A DNA stretch of 64,000 nucleotides from DATLLN01 sp963720885 (GCA_963720885.1 CAVRGW010000002.1:62001-126000), one strand, 5' to 3'. Positions 34,601 to 43,689 are shown, counted from the stretch's first letter. Translations and numbers: made by a program. Notes: generated by a model from the sequence alone, not told the origin.

Positions 34601-36319
34601 ATGAAGGTAATCATTGTTGGCGGAGTGGCCGGTGGCGCGTCGTGTGCAGCTCGGCTGCGCCGACTCGACGAGCAGGCTGAGATCGTGATGGTGGAACGCG
34701 GGCCGTACGTCTCGTTCGCGAACTGCGGACTGCCCTACCACGTGGGCGGTGTGATCGAGCACGAGTCGGACCTGCTGGTCGCGAACGAGCGGGTGTTCCG
34801 TGAGCAGTTCGCCGTTGATTGCCGGATCGGCTGTGAGGCGATCGGGATCTCGCCGAAGGACAAGACGGTGCAGCTGCGAGACGTCGCAAGCGGCGAGGTC
34901 ACCACCGAGTCCTACGACAAGCTCGTCCTCTCTCCCGGCGCGCCGTCGATCCGACCCCCGCTGCCCGGCATCGACCTTCCCGGGATCTTCCCGGTCAGGA
35001 CCGTGCCTGATGCGCGGAGGATCCGCGAGTGGATCGAGCGGGGTACCAGTTTCCTGGCCGGGATGGGGAAGTACTCGGGCTTCCAGACGGTGCGGCCGCA
35101 GATGCGTGCGGTCGTCGTCGGGGGCGGGTTCATCGGCCTTGAGATGGCGGAGAACCTGGTGCATCGCGGGTTCGACGTGACGGTGGTCGAGATGGCCGAC
35201 CAGGTGCTGGGACCGCTCGACCGCGAGTACGGACGCCTCGTCGAGGACTTCCTCGAGCGTCACGGTGTGCATGTCGCCCTCGACGATGGCGTCGCCGGGT
35301 TCGAGCGGTCAGAGGATGACGTAATCACCGTGTCGACGCAGGCCGGCGAGCACTATCCAGCCGACCTGGTGATCCTGGCGCTTGGCGTGCGGCCGGACAC
35401 GACACTGGCGACGATGGCCGGGATTGAGATCGGCGAGCACGGGGGGATCCGCGTCGACGAGCAGATGCGCACCAGCGACCCGGACATCTTCGCCGTGGGC
35501 GATGCGGTCGAGGTGCGCGACTTCGTGACCGGCGAGTGGAGCCTGATCGCGCTGGCGGGGCCGGCGAACCGCCAGGCCCGGATCGCCGCGGATGTGATCG
35601 CGGGACGTGACTCACGCTTCCGGGGTACGCAGGGCACGGCCGTGGTCGAGCTGTTCGGCGCCGCGATCGCCTGGACCGGTGCCAACGAGAAGACGCTCAA
35701 CAGTCTCGGCGACACGGACTACGAGAAGATCTACCTGTATCCCAACTCGCACGCCGGGTACTACCCCGGTGCCAAGCCGATCGCGATGAAGGTCATCTTC
35801 CGGAAGTCCGATGGACGCGTGCTGGGGGCACAGGCAGTCGGGGAGGACGGTGTGGACAAACGGATCAGCGAGCTCGCCCTGGCAATCCAGCTGGGCGCGA
35901 CCGTCTACGACCTGGAGCAGGTCGAGCTCTGCTACGCACCGCCCTTCGGCAGCGCAAAGGATCCGATCAACTTCGCCGGGATGGTCGCATCAGGCGTCCT
36001 TCGCGGCGACATGCCACTGACCCACTGGGACTCCCTCAACGGCGGCTTCCTGCTGGACGTGCGCGAGAAGATCGAGCTCGCGGTGGAGCACGTACCCGAG
36101 GCGGTCAACATCCCCTTGGGAGAGCTGCGCTCGCGCCTCGACGAGCTGCCCCGCGACCGCGAGATCCTCGTCATCTGCCGATCCGGCCAGCGTGCCTACA
36201 CAGCGACCCGCTGCCTGCTGCAGAACGGATTCGACGCCCGAGTCATCTCCGGAGGCATGCTCTCGCACGCGATCCTCTCGGCGGCTGGAACCCAGGAGCT
36301 GGCGGGGATGCTCCATTGA
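34601..36319 (+). CDS. CoA-disulfide reductase-like flavoprotein with rhodanese domain
   Basis: A 572-residue protein. The FAD site IIVGGVAGGASCAARLRR opens the chain. The single redox cysteine typical of CoA-disulfide/NADH oxidase enzymes is Cys42 in VSFANCGLPYHVGG. NAD binding is at VVVGGGFIGLEMAENL, and DIFAVGDAVEV closes the FAD domain. A rhodanese domain follows (FLLDVREKIE, then ILVICRSGQRAY with catalytic Cys). The fusion reduces CoA or protein persulfides or disulfides with NAD(P)H. GAGGGA precedes ATG 34601. Complete, unlike most of its neighbours. Confidence 0.88.
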   Translation: MKVIIVGGVAGGASCAARLRRLDEQAEIVMVERGPYVSFANCGLPYHVGGVIEHESDLLVANERVFREQFAVDCRIGCEAIGISPKDKTVQLRDVASGEVTTESYDKLVLSPGAPSIRPPLPGIDLPGIFPVRTVPDARRIREWIERGTSFLAGMGKYSGFQTVRPQMRAVVVGGGFIGLEMAENLVHRGFDVTVVEMADQVLGPLDREYGRLVEDFLERHGVHVALDDGVAGFERSEDDVITVSTQAGEHYPADLVILALGVRPDTTLATMAGIEIGEHGGIRVDEQMRTSDPDIFAVGDAVEVRDFVTGEWSLIALAGPANRQARIAADVIAGRDSRFRGTQGTAVVELFGAAIAWTGANEKTLNSLGDTDYEKIYLYPNSHAGYYPGAKPIAMKVIFRKSDGRVLGAQAVGEDGVDKRISELALAIQLGATVYDLEQVELCYAPPFGSAKDPINFAGMVASGVLRGDMPLTHWDSLNGGFLLDVREKIELAVEHVPEAVNIPLGELRSRLDELPRDREILVICRSGQRAYTATRCLLQNGFDARVISGGMLSHAILSAAGTQELAGMLH

Positions 36320-36590
36320 CCAACCGGACCGAACAGGTTGTGCACGGCGCTGTGCCGTGCACAACCGAGCAGACCGAACTCGGCGAGGGGGCTCGATGGG
36401 ACGCTCGCCGTGGCGAGCTCCTCTGGGTCGACATCCTTGCCGGCCGCATCCACCGCGAGCTGGTAAACGACGACGGCGATCTCACTCGCGTCCATACCTA
36501 CCAGCTTCCCGGAACGGTCGGCGCAATCGCGCCCGTGCACGGCGACGAGGGGTGGCTGCTGGCCGCAGGGCGGGGATTCGCGTACCTGCT
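36316..36590 (+). pseudogene. SMP-30/gluconolactonase-like, N-terminal fragment
   Basis: TTG 36316 overlaps the stop of the flavoprotein gene. The peptide TELGEGARWDARRGELLWVD, then ILAGRIHREL and VGAIAPVHGDEGWLLAAG, is the N-terminal third of the SMP-30/gluconolactonase propeller. After FAYL the sequence becomes the complement of the arsA 3' end, so the gene was cut near 36588. The open frame continues to 36693 through antisense sequence and is not expected to fold. Confidence 0.65.
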
Positions 36591-38361
36591 ACAGCGGCTC
36601 GCTTTGCCATGGGACGAGCCACACCCGACTGGCGAGCTGGTCGGTCACTCTGGTGATGTGGCGTCGTTCCAGGCGTGCGCGGCCAAGGAGTAGGGGATCG
36701 TGTGTCCCACTCTCTGTGAGCGTGGCGTTGATGACCCAGCCGTACGGCTCGATCCCGGCGCGGCGGAGGTCGTCCTGCAGCTCGGCTGCCTCCTGGACGG
36801 GAGTCTGCTCGGGCAAGCTCACGATCAGGACACGCGCGAACGTCGGATCTTGCAGCTTCATGAGGGGGGTGGTGACATGAAGGCCGCGTTGATCGGCAAA
36901 TCGGGTGGTGTCGCGGTGATAGGCGCCGGTGGTATCGAGTAGAAGCAGTGTGTGGCCGGTCGGCGCGGTATCGAGGACAACGAAGCGATCCCGGGCTTCT
37001 TGCAGGAGTCGCGAGAAGGCCTGGAAGACAGCGATCTCCTGGGTACAGGGCGATCGCAAGTCTTCCTCCAGCAAGGCACGCTCGCTGCTCGTAAGATCGC
37101 CCGCCAGTTCGAGCTTCTCATCTCGGTAGCGATCAACCTCGATGGTGGGATCGATGCGGCTGACAACGAGATTCCGAGGGCAATCCCGGCCGACGAGCGC
37201 GGCAGGGTCACCCGCCGGGTCTGTCGTGGAGAGGTGCACGAAGGCTCCCCGCTGCGCCAGCCCACGGGCGACGGCGACCGCGACGCTAGTCTTGCCGACG
37301 CCGCCCTTGCCCATCACCATCGCAAGGCCGTGCCCCGCCACAGCGAGATCACCGACCAGGTCGTCAAGGTCCGGCAGGTCAACTGCCGCGTCAGGTTCAG
37401 CGACCGCAGCGTTCTGAGTCGAGCTGGGCGCGCCACGGGACAACGCGCGCAGGGCGTCGATCCCGGTGAGGTCGCCGGCGGTCAGGGAAACCGCGGCACG
37501 GTGCATGGCTGTTAGACGAGCCGGCATCCGGGCAAGCGCCTCAGCCTGACGGCCTGCGAGAGCCTCGGCGACCGGGTCGCCCGCCAGATACTCGCCAAGC
37601 AAGCCGTTGATCACCAGCGTCTGGTTCGTGACGCCGAGTTCGGCGAGTTCAGCGCCGGCGCGTGCGGCCTCCCTCAACGACCCTCGGTCAGGGTGTGCGA
37701 CGAGGATCACCGTAGTGTCGATGGGATCGGACAACGCCTTGAGGCTGGCGCTGTACTGGTCGCGTTTCGCTTCCAGGCCGGCGAGCGGGCCAAGGCAGCT
37801 AGCGCCGCCGGGGTTGGCGTCGATGAACCCAGTCCACGCCGCAGGCAAGCTGAGCAGGCGCAACGTATGCCCGGTCGGTGCGGTGTCGAAGATGACATGG
37901 TCAAACCCACCGGCCTGATCGGGATCGGCGAGCAGACGCGCGAACTCGTCGAAAGCCGCGATCTCGACGGTGCACTGCCCAGCCAGCTGCTCCTCCATCG
38001 AGCGCAGCTCCTCGGCCGGGACAGCACCCCGATACGGGGCGATCACTCGTTCCCGGTAGGCCGCGGTGGCCGCCTGCGGATTGATGTTCATCGCCCACAA
38101 ACGACTCCCGACGCCGATCTCCGTTGGCTCGGTGCCAATCGCAGTCGCGAAAACGTCGTCGAGGTTCGAGGCGGGGTCGGTGCTAACGACCAGCACCCGC
38201 CGACCCACGTCGGCCAGCGCTACCGCAACCGTCGCCGCGACCGTCGTCTTGCCAACACCACCTTTGCCCGTAAAGAAGAGGAACCGAGTCGTCCAACGCG
38301 CCCAGTCAAGCGGTGGGAGCGCTGATGACGCCGAAAGCGCGGTACCGGCTGATGACGTCAT
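36589..38361 (-). CDS. arsA: Arsenical pump-driving ATPase ArsA (two-domain)
   Basis: About 590 residues, like enterobacterial ArsA. Both halves carry a deviant Walker A (FFTGKGGVGKTTVAA and MVMGKGGVGKTSVAV) and a DTAPTGHTL signature. Cysteines in GQCTVEIAAF and SPCTQEIAVF match the positions of metalloid-binding cysteines of ArsA. The protein would drive arsenite efflux through a membrane partner, but no ArsB/Acr3, ArsC or ArsR gene is in the window, so it may be orphaned. ATG 38361 gives the family length; the frame continues upstream into a regulator remnant. Its stop lies at the junction with the SMP-30 fragment. Confidence 0.88.
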   Translation of the reverse strand: MTSSAGTALSASSALPPLDWARWTTRFLFFTGKGGVGKTTVAATVAVALADVGRRVLVVSTDPASNLDDVFATAIGTEPTEIGVGSRLWAMNINPQAATAAYRERVIAPYRGAVPAEELRSMEEQLAGQCTVEIAAFDEFARLLADPDQAGGFDHVIFDTAPTGHTLRLLSLPAAWTGFIDANPGGASCLGPLAGLEAKRDQYSASLKALSDPIDTTVILVAHPDRGSLREAARAGAELAELGVTNQTLVINGLLGEYLAGDPVAEALAGRQAEALARMPARLTAMHRAAVSLTAGDLTGIDALRALSRGAPSSTQNAAVAEPDAAVDLPDLDDLVGDLAVAGHGLAMVMGKGGVGKTSVAVAVARGLAQRGAFVHLSTTDPAGDPAALVGRDCPRNLVVSRIDPTIEVDRYRDEKLELAGDLTSSERALLEEDLRSPCTQEIAVFQAFSRLLQEARDRFVVLDTAPTGHTLLLLDTTGAYHRDTTRFADQRGLHVTTPLMKLQDPTFARVLIVSLPEQTPVQEAAELQDDLRRAGIEPYGWVINATLTESGTHDPLLLGRARLERRHITRVTDQLASRVWLVPWQSEPL

Positions 38362-38433
38362 GCCCGACGCGGCCCCCGGAGCATGCTCGTCCGCTGCAAC
38401 GCCGCCCACTGAGTCGAAGACCGGGTTGGAGCA

Positions 38434-38625
38434 GCGACCAGCCTGCGGCGGCACCACAGACACGAGGTCGAGCAACGCGCGCGCCTCGCCGTCCAACTGT
38501 GACACGCGACCCAGAACGGCGTCGCGGACAGTCGCCGGTACCTCGCCTGGTGACGATGCCAGCAGCTCCGCGACGAAGAACGGGTTGCCGCGCGTCGTTG
38601 CGAAGGCGGTGTCACCGTCGCGGCC
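38434..38625 (-). pseudogene. LuxR-family ATPase regulator fragment fused in frame to arsA
   Basis: Upstream of arsA the same frame reads AFATTRGNPFFVAELLASS, GEVPATVRDAVLGRVSQLDG and ARALLDLVSVVPPQ. This is the segment that follows the ATPase core in large LuxR-type (MalT-like) regulators. Neither the P-loop nor the HTH is present. The fragment joins arsA without a stop, so a longer chimeric protein from GTG 38505 is possible. Confidence 0.6.
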
Positions 38626-38704
38626 CGGCCACGGGCGCGAGCTGCTGCTGGTGACCTCGCGGGTCGCACGGCCGCTGGCTGCCCACCTGCGGCGGCGAGT
38701 CCCC

Positions 38705-39638
38705 CTACCTCCACGCCGGGGACAACGCGGGCTTCGAGGATCGGCGAAGTCGTAACGTGGCGACCGTTCCTGCAGCGATGAGGCCGGTGAGGAGAGCGAC
38801 CCGCGTCCGGTTGGGAATCGGCGTCGTTCGCAGGGCCAGTGGTGCGAGCACGGGGCGGCCGATGCGGCCGATGCTCATCAGGAGCATGGCGCCGGGGAAG
38901 CCGAGCTCGAGGTCGATCAGGGATTGGCGGCCGCCACTGACGGGGCCGCGCTGGCCGGCGACGATCGCGGCGGCGAGGTGGGGTCGGCGGTCGGTGCCCT
39001 TTCCGGCTGGTGTGCCGACACCGCCACGGCCAAGCAGGTCGTCGATCGCGGCCCGGAGCGGCGGTGCCTGGCCCCAGGTGCCGCAGAAGGCGACGGTTCC
39101 CTCGGAGTCGATCAGGTAGACGGCGGCGGCGAGCCCGCCGTAGGCCTGCTGGACGGTGCCGGCGAGATCATCGATCAGCACCGGCCAGGGGATGTTCTCC
39201 TCATCTGCGTAGTCACCAGCATCGAGCGCCTTCTCGTCGTATGCGTGGTAGGCGCTGTGGCGCTCGCCGGGATGTGCTTGTCGGATCAGCACCTCGACGA
39301 TCCCGATCCGGTCGCCGTAGAGCCGCTCTAGCTCCGTCATCGTCGTGACGCCGCCGCGGGTGACCGGGCAGGTGTAGCTGACGAAGTGCAGCAGCACGGG
39401 TTTGCCGCGCAATGGCTCCCAGCCTGATGCGCGCCCCGTCCGTGGATGGCAGCTCGAAGTCGGGGGCTGGGGTTCCGGGCACGAGTCCCGAGCGAAGCAG
39501 CTCGGCCAGCATGTGCCGAATCCGGAAGTGCTCGAAGTTGTAGTCCTCGATAGGGTCGAGCCGCTCGACCAGCCGGGCGGCACGGTGATTGCCCTGCTCG
39601 GTCGGAAACGCGGGTCGGATCCCAGCTGGGCTACTCAC
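38705..39638 (-). pseudogene. Deiodinase/peroxiredoxin-like thioredoxin-fold protein, frameshifted
   Basis: The first frame starts at GTG 39638 (SSPAGIRPAFPTEQG, EDYNFEHFRIRHMLAELL, APDFELPSTDGARIRLG). The second resumes as PLRGKPVLLHFVSYTCPVT and continues with VLIRQAHPGERHSAY, WPVLIDDLAGTVQQAYGG and AVYLIDSEGTV. Removing one base near 39416 gives about 310 residues. The single Cys in SYTCPVT and the EVLIRQAHP segment resemble iodothyronine-deiodinase-like bacterial proteins. A C-terminal hydrophobic helix may anchor it. Last gene of a three-gene set with 39631 and 39840; probably redox defence. Confidence 0.68.
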
Positions 39639-39843
39639 CGGGTCGGGTTTCCAGGATTTCGAGGATGCGGTCGGTGTTCCGGCGGATCGCGGTGATGTTC
39701 GTGAACATCCACTTGGGTCGCGCTGTGTCTGGCATCGACTCGATGAACCTGGCCATGTCGAACCCGTCGGCCCTCCTCGCCAAGAGCTTGCCGGCCAGCG
39801 CAACGCCGCCAAGTACCCCGCCGATGACGAGGAGCTTGCTCAT
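39631..39843 (-). CDS. Small membrane-associated protein (70 residues)
   Basis: It has a Gly-rich hydrophobic N terminus (SKLLVIGGVLGGVALAGKLL) and then a helical tail with FIESMPDTARPKWMFTNIT and RILEILETRPGE. Start ATG 39843 overlaps the upstream stop by 4 nt and the downstream GTG overlaps its end by 8 nt, so it is embedded in a coupled operon between a quinone reductase-like and a thioredoxin-fold gene. No family recognised. Confidence 0.65.
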   Translation of the reverse strand: MSKLLVIGGVLGGVALAGKLLARRADGFDMARFIESMPDTARPKWMFTNITAIRRNTDRILEILETRPGE

Positions 39844-40631
39844 CGCGGCCTCCCCAGGGCCACCGGCGGTGGCGTGTGTGCCGTGACACTCCCGGCGAAG
39901 TCCTTGCCCAAGCGGTAGGCGAGGTCGAGGTATTCGAGTCGCGTGTGCTCGTCGACGGCGCTGACGGCGTAGAGGTAGACGTGCTGGGTCTCCTTGACGC
40001 CGGCCATCTGCAGGCTCCAGTCGCACAAGATCGTGTCGACCGCTTGTCGCCAGCCCTTCTCATACTCCTCCTGCTTGAAGAACGTCGGGGTGATCAAGAG
40101 GCCCTTCTGCTGGGTCAAGAGCGGAACCCGTCCCTCGAGGTCGCCCTTCCAGCCATCCGAATCGAGGGTGTAGGCGAATCCGTAGGTGAACACTCGCTCG
40201 AACCAACCCTTCAGTATCGCCGGCAAACCCATCCAGTAGATCGGCGCGACGAAAACCAAGCCGTCGGCGCGTGCGACCTTCTGCTGGTAGGAGCGGACGT
40301 CTCGCGGGGTTCGCTTGCCCAGGGCGCGAACGATGTCGCGGTTGGTCTTAGCTCGCATCCACTGCTTCACCAGCACCCGCCTGATCGGCCCGCCGGCACG
40401 CGCCAACAGCGCGGATCGGAACTCCGTGCTCTCGACAATCTCGTCCGGGAGCGTTGGGTGCAGGAACTGGTTGTAATCACGCTTGCGGAACACGGGGTCA
40501 AACCCGATTGCGTGCAGATCGATCACATCGAACGGGTGTCCACCGTCGCGCAGACCCTCTGTCACCTTGTCGAGCACGGCGTGGCAGAACGAGTTGCGAT
40601 CAGGATGCGCGTAGACAACGAGAACTCGCAC
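39840..40631 (-). CDS. NAD(P)H:quinone oxidoreductase, flavodoxin-like fold
   Basis: A 263-residue protein. VRVLVVYAHPDRNSFCHAVL is the FMN/FAD pyrophosphate loop of the NQO1/MdaB/KefF family. VFVAPIYWMGLPAILKGWFE followed by a segment ending in FAY is the isoalloxazine-binding motif (P-x-Y-W-x-G-x-P). Family members reduce quinones or electrophiles with two electrons from NAD(P)H. GTG 40631 follows GGGAG at a good distance. First gene of a three-gene set with a small membrane protein and a thioredoxin-fold protein. Confidence 0.88.
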   Translation of the reverse strand: MRVLVVYAHPDRNSFCHAVLDKVTEGLRDGGHPFDVIDLHAIGFDPVFRKRDYNQFLHPTLPDEIVESTEFRSALLARAGGPIRRVLVKQWMRAKTNRDIVRALGKRTPRDVRSYQQKVARADGLVFVAPIYWMGLPAILKGWFERVFTYGFAYTLDSDGWKGDLEGRVPLLTQQKGLLITPTFFKQEEYEKGWRQAVDTILCDWSLQMAGVKETQHVYLYAVSAVDEHTRLEYLDLAYRLGKDFAGSVTAHTPPPVALGRPR

Positions 40632-40633
40632 GT

Positions 40634-40681
40634 CAGTACTCCCAACGGCCGGATAAACATCGTCTGGATGTGCCAGTACTC
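40634..40681 (-). promoter_or_regulatory. Direct repeats CAGTACTC upstream of the quinone reductase gene
   Basis: Two identical 8-mers lie at 40634-40641 and 40674-40681, 40 bp apart. The inner one is within the ribosome-site region of the gene. The spacing is about four helical turns and would suit a regulator with two half-sites. A redox regulator is an attractive guess, without direct evidence. Confidence 0.3.
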
Positions 40682-40735
40682 GATCACGGGCCGCGGGGGA
40701 CCGCATCCGGGAATACGCCTAAACCCGCGTCTGGG

Positions 40736-40950
40736 CTATTCCCAGATCGCCGGAAGGTGTGCGTCGAAGAACTTGAACGGATCTGGCATCCCGTCGTCCC
40801 AGGCGTCGGCCAAGAGGTCGAGGGCCTTCGGGCCCTGGATCTGCTGAACCCATGAAGTGCGGGTCGAGCACCTCGCAGTCAAGGCCGACGGCGTGTGCCT
40901 TCATCCAGCAAACGGCGGCATCGATCGACCGGCAGGTGATGGCCACGATC
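40736..40950 (-). pseudogene. Unrecognised C-terminal gene fragment
   Basis: One frame reads DAAVCWMKAHAVGLDCEVL followed by DPHFM. After a GGG run the next frame reads VQQIQGPKALDLLADAWDDG, then MPDPFKFFDAHLPAIWE and a stop at 40736. Removing one G near 40852 joins them. The composition looks like real coding sequence but no start or N-terminal part is visible. I do not recognise the family. The stretch from here to 41314 holds no other convincing gene. Confidence 0.4.
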
Positions 40951-41314
40951 GTCGCCGCGCACCTGGACACGGAACGACTGGCGGGGGCAGGCTGTTGGTC
41001 GTCGCGCCTCCAGGCACGTCGTGCCGACGCTCGCTTGCCTCGCCCACGCCGACACCGTCCTGCACATGCTGGACACCCGCGACGCGGCGCTTGCCAGCAT
41101 GCTTGGCATAGCTCGGCCGCTACCCGGAACCCACTCGGACATGGACGGGCGCATCGGTCGCCCCGGCCGGCATGTCCCCCGCTCAGCGGGATACTGACCG
41201 CCTCGGTCACATGCGCCGTCGCCTCCACCGCAGGGAATCCGCGATTGAACCGACAGCGGCTGCGGGTTCTCCCGGATGCGCGGTGGCGCACGATCAGGCG
41301 AGTCTCCACCGAGG

Positions 41315-41486
41315 ATGACAGACGACTCCGGCTATCCGATTCACGTCGAGGGGCACCGCGATGCGGTGCTGAGTCGCTGGCTGTGGCTGGTCAAGTGGCT
41401 GCTCGCGGTCCCGCACTACATCGTGCTCGTATCCCGCGGTTCGCGCCATCAAGCTGACTCCGATGGAGGCGCTGCGGCATGAGTGA
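41315..41486 (+). pseudogene. DUF4389 N-terminal stub joined to an ABC permease tail
   Basis: ATG 41315 starts YPIHVEGHRDAVLSRWLW, then LVKWLLAVPHYIVL, the N-terminal end of DUF4389 membrane proteins. At about 41431 the sequence switches, one frame over, to PAVRAIKLTPMEALRHE and a stop at 41484. This is the C-terminal end of FtsX/MacB-type permeases, normally placed just before their ATPase gene as here. Two partial genes have been joined by a deletion. Confidence 0.65.
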
Positions 41487-42012
41487 CCGTGTGGCAGCTC
41501 CGGCGATTCTCGTGAAGGGTGTTGAGAAGTCCTACGAAGACGGGCGGATCCGTGCTCTGATCGGTATGGACCTGACCGTCGAGACGGGCGAGTGGGTGTC
41601 GATCATCGGGCCGTCGGACTGCGGGAAGTCGACCCTGCTACATCTCATCGCCGCGCTCGACCGTGTCGACGCAGGCCACATCCACGTGCTCGGCAACGAC
41701 CTCGACCAGCTGGACGACGCCGGCGGCGAGCGCCAGCGAGTCGCGATCGCGCGCGCGCTCGCCAACGATCCGCGGGTCATGCTCGCCGACGAGCCGACCG
41801 GCAGCCTCGACTCCAGCGCCGGGAAGCGGATCCTCGAGCTGATCGCACGACTCCGCCAACAGCGAGAACTCACCGTCGTGATGGTCACCCACGACCTCTC
41901 GGTGGCCGGACGAGCCGACCGCACCATCAGCATGCTCGACGGTCGTCTAGCGGATGCTCCCACGCCAACACACACCGAACTGAGCGAGGTGTCCATCGAT
42001 GTCGGGGTCTGA
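41479..42012 (+). CDS. ABC transporter ATPase, MacB/LolD type, internally deleted
   Basis: A 177-residue protein, about 50 residues shorter than the family. Walker A is unusual (GPSDCGKST, with Asp where Gly is normal). LDDAGG runs straight into GERQRVAIARAL, so the Q-loop, the helical region and the first half of the LSGGQ signature are missing. Walker B (VMLADEPTGSLDS) and the switch His (VMVTHD) remain. It is unlikely to hydrolyse ATP normally. Its permease survives only as a tail just upstream. Confidence 0.75.
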   Translation: MSDRVAAPAILVKGVEKSYEDGRIRALIGMDLTVETGEWVSIIGPSDCGKSTLLHLIAALDRVDAGHIHVLGNDLDQLDDAGGERQRVAIARALANDPRVMLADEPTGSLDSSAGKRILELIARLRQQRELTVVMVTHDLSVAGRADRTISMLDGRLADAPTPTHTELSEVSIDVGV

Positions 42013-42475
42013 CCGGTCGCCGCTCCGCCGCTGGCTGGTGAGAATCGGCGTCGCTCTGGCGGCGACGCTCGTGCTGATCCAACTAATCCCCTACGGGCAC
42101 AGCCACACGAACCCAGCCACGACCAAGGAACCGGCATGGGACTCGCCGCAGACGCGGTCGCTCTTCATGGCGTCCTGCGGCGACTGCCACTCAAACCAGA
42201 CGTCATGGCCGTGGTACACGAACATCGCGCCCGTCTCGTGGCTCACCCAACGAGACGTCGACGGGGGACGCGCCGCCTTCAACATCTCAAACTGGGACCA
42301 GCCACAGGACGTCAGCGCCCAGGACATCGCCGAGACCATCCGAGACGGCAGCATGCCGCCCTGGTTCTACACCCCCCTCCACCCAGCCGCTCAGCTCTCA
42401 AACAGCGAGCAGCGGCGCCTCATCGCAGGCATGACCCGCACCCTGGCCACCTCGCCACCCCTCGGCGGCGGCTAG
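41999..42475 (+). CDS. Haem-binding domain protein, membrane anchored
   Basis: A 158-residue protein with one N-terminal helix (IGVALAATLVLIQLIPYG) and an exported domain that starts SPQTRSLFMASCGDCHSNQT. CGDCH is a single c-type haem site. SWPWYTNIAPVSWL and GSMPPWFYTPLHPAAQLS are typical of the haem-binding domain family. It may donate electrons or detoxify oxidants outside the membrane. ATG 41999 overlaps the end of the ABC ATPase gene. Confidence 0.85.
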   Translation: MSGSDRSPLRRWLVRIGVALAATLVLIQLIPYGHSHTNPATTKEPAWDSPQTRSLFMASCGDCHSNQTSWPWYTNIAPVSWLTQRDVDGGRAAFNISNWDQPQDVSAQDIAETIRDGSMPPWFYTPLHPAAQLSNSEQRRLIAGMTRTLATSPPLGGG

Positions 42476-42789
42476 CGCCGCCGGCCGCTCGAACACCCGG
42501 GTCGCGCCCGCCAAGAAGATGCAGGCGCGCCTGGCCGGGCAAGCCGCTCTTCAACGACTGGGTCGCGGGGAGGACTCAGGCCGTCGGCTCCGATCTCGCG
42601 GATCGGCAAGCCGGGCTGCAGCGAGGCGGTACGCCCTTCCTCTCGCGGAGGTCGCACCCCGCGTGGTCGGGCGCCTCACGGTCGGGGACGACCAGCGATT
42701 CTCGATGCCGGCTGTACGCCGGACGTGATAGTGCTTCGCATCGACGGCACCCAGTGCACCCGCGGGCAAGCACTCGAGCAAGGAGGCGC
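42476..42789. other. Stretch without a recognisable gene
   Basis: Several frames stay open because of high GC, but none shows a conserved motif, a signal peptide or a good ribosome site. Given the stubs on both sides it is probably degraded accessory DNA. Confidence 0.4.
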
Positions 42790-42936
42790 ATGTCGGACAC
42801 CCCCAGGAAGTTCACGGTCGACGATGCCCGCCGGATCGGTGAGCGGATCGGCATCGATTGGACGACCTCGTACACCGAGACGCCACAGCGCGGATCGAAG
42901 AACTCGCTCCGGGGTCGTGTCGGGCGCTCGCCATGA
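42790..42936 (+). pseudogene. DUF5661-like N-terminal stub
   Basis: AAGGAGG precedes ATG 42790. The product begins with KFTVDDARRIGERIGIDW, the opening helix-turn of DUF5661 proteins, but then turns into low-complexity basic sequence and stops after 48 residues, where the family would continue with a conserved acidic and histidine part. Most likely truncated by a deletion. Confidence 0.5.
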
Positions 42937-42959
42937 TTCGCCTTCGACCAGGAGTCGGG

Positions 42960-43037
42960 ATGAGTGAGCTTCCGGCAATCAGCCTCTTCTCAGGAGCCGG
43001 TGGCACACTCCTTGTGCTTCCCTTGAAGCGGGGATGA
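42960..43037 (+). pseudogene. DNA cytosine methyltransferase N-terminal stub
   Basis: AGGAG precedes ATG 42960. The peptide MSELPAISLFSGAGG carries motif I of C5-methyltransferases (F-S-G-A-G-G), after which the sequence departs from the family and stops after 25 residues. Only the cofactor-binding start of the gene survives. Confidence 0.55.
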
Positions 43038-43069
43038 TGACCTGAGCTGTGTGCTGGCAGACTTCCTGC

Positions 43070-43666
43070 ATGGCCGACGAGCTTGCCGAACTGATCGTGC
43101 CCGATACCGCCGCCTGGCGGGCGTGGCTGGAGGCGCACCACGCCGACTCGCAGGGCGTGCGGCTCGTACTGGCCAAGAAGGGCACCACGCAGCCGACCAG
43201 CCTCAGCTACGACCAAGCCCTGGACGAGGCGCTCTGCTTCGGATGGATCGACGGCCAGGTCAATCGCCGCGACGAGGGCACCTATTACCAGCGCTTCACG
43301 CGGCGGCGCGCGCGCAGCCCCTGGTCGAAGCGCAATGTCGGCATCGTCGTCCGCCTGCTCGAGGATGGCCGCATGCAGCCCGCGGGGCAGGCCGAGATCG
43401 AACGGGCGCAGGCCGACGGGCGCTGGGAGGCGGCCTACGCCGGCCCGGCCACGATCGAGGTGCCCGCCGACCTGGCGGCCGCGCTCGCCGCCAACGCCGA
43501 CGCCAAGCGGATGTTCGGGCAGCTCAGCAGCCAGAACCGCTACGCCGTGCTCTACCGGCTGACGACCGCCAAACGGGCCGACACGCGGGCGCGGCGGGTC
43601 GAGCAGTTCACGGCAATGCTCGCCCGCGGCGAGACCTTCTACCCGCAGAAGCTCCCGCCGGCCTGA
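43070..43666 (+). CDS. YdeI/OmpD-associated family protein
   Basis: A 198-residue cytoplasmic protein. Family blocks are AAWRAWLEAHHADSQGVRLV, SYDQALDEALCFGWIDGQVN, YYQRFTRRRARSPWSKRNV, and the C-terminal FGQLSSQNRYAVLYRLTTAK. Homologues are annotated as YdeI-like or bacteriocin-protection proteins; the biochemical role is not established. ATG 43070 is the start of the conserved region. Complete, at the right end of the mosaic region. Confidence 0.85.
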   Translation: MADELAELIVPDTAAWRAWLEAHHADSQGVRLVLAKKGTTQPTSLSYDQALDEALCFGWIDGQVNRRDEGTYYQRFTRRRARSPWSKRNVGIVVRLLEDGRMQPAGQAEIERAQADGRWEAAYAGPATIEVPADLAAALAANADAKRMFGQLSSQNRYAVLYRLTTAKRADTRARRVEQFTAMLARGETFYPQKLPPA

Positions 43667-43689
43667 GGGCCTGCCTATGCTGGGGCGCA

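Noticed and set aside
36316..36693. Complete 125-residue SMP-30 protein
   Set aside because: The last third is the complement of the arsA 3' end, so only the N-terminal part belongs to the family.
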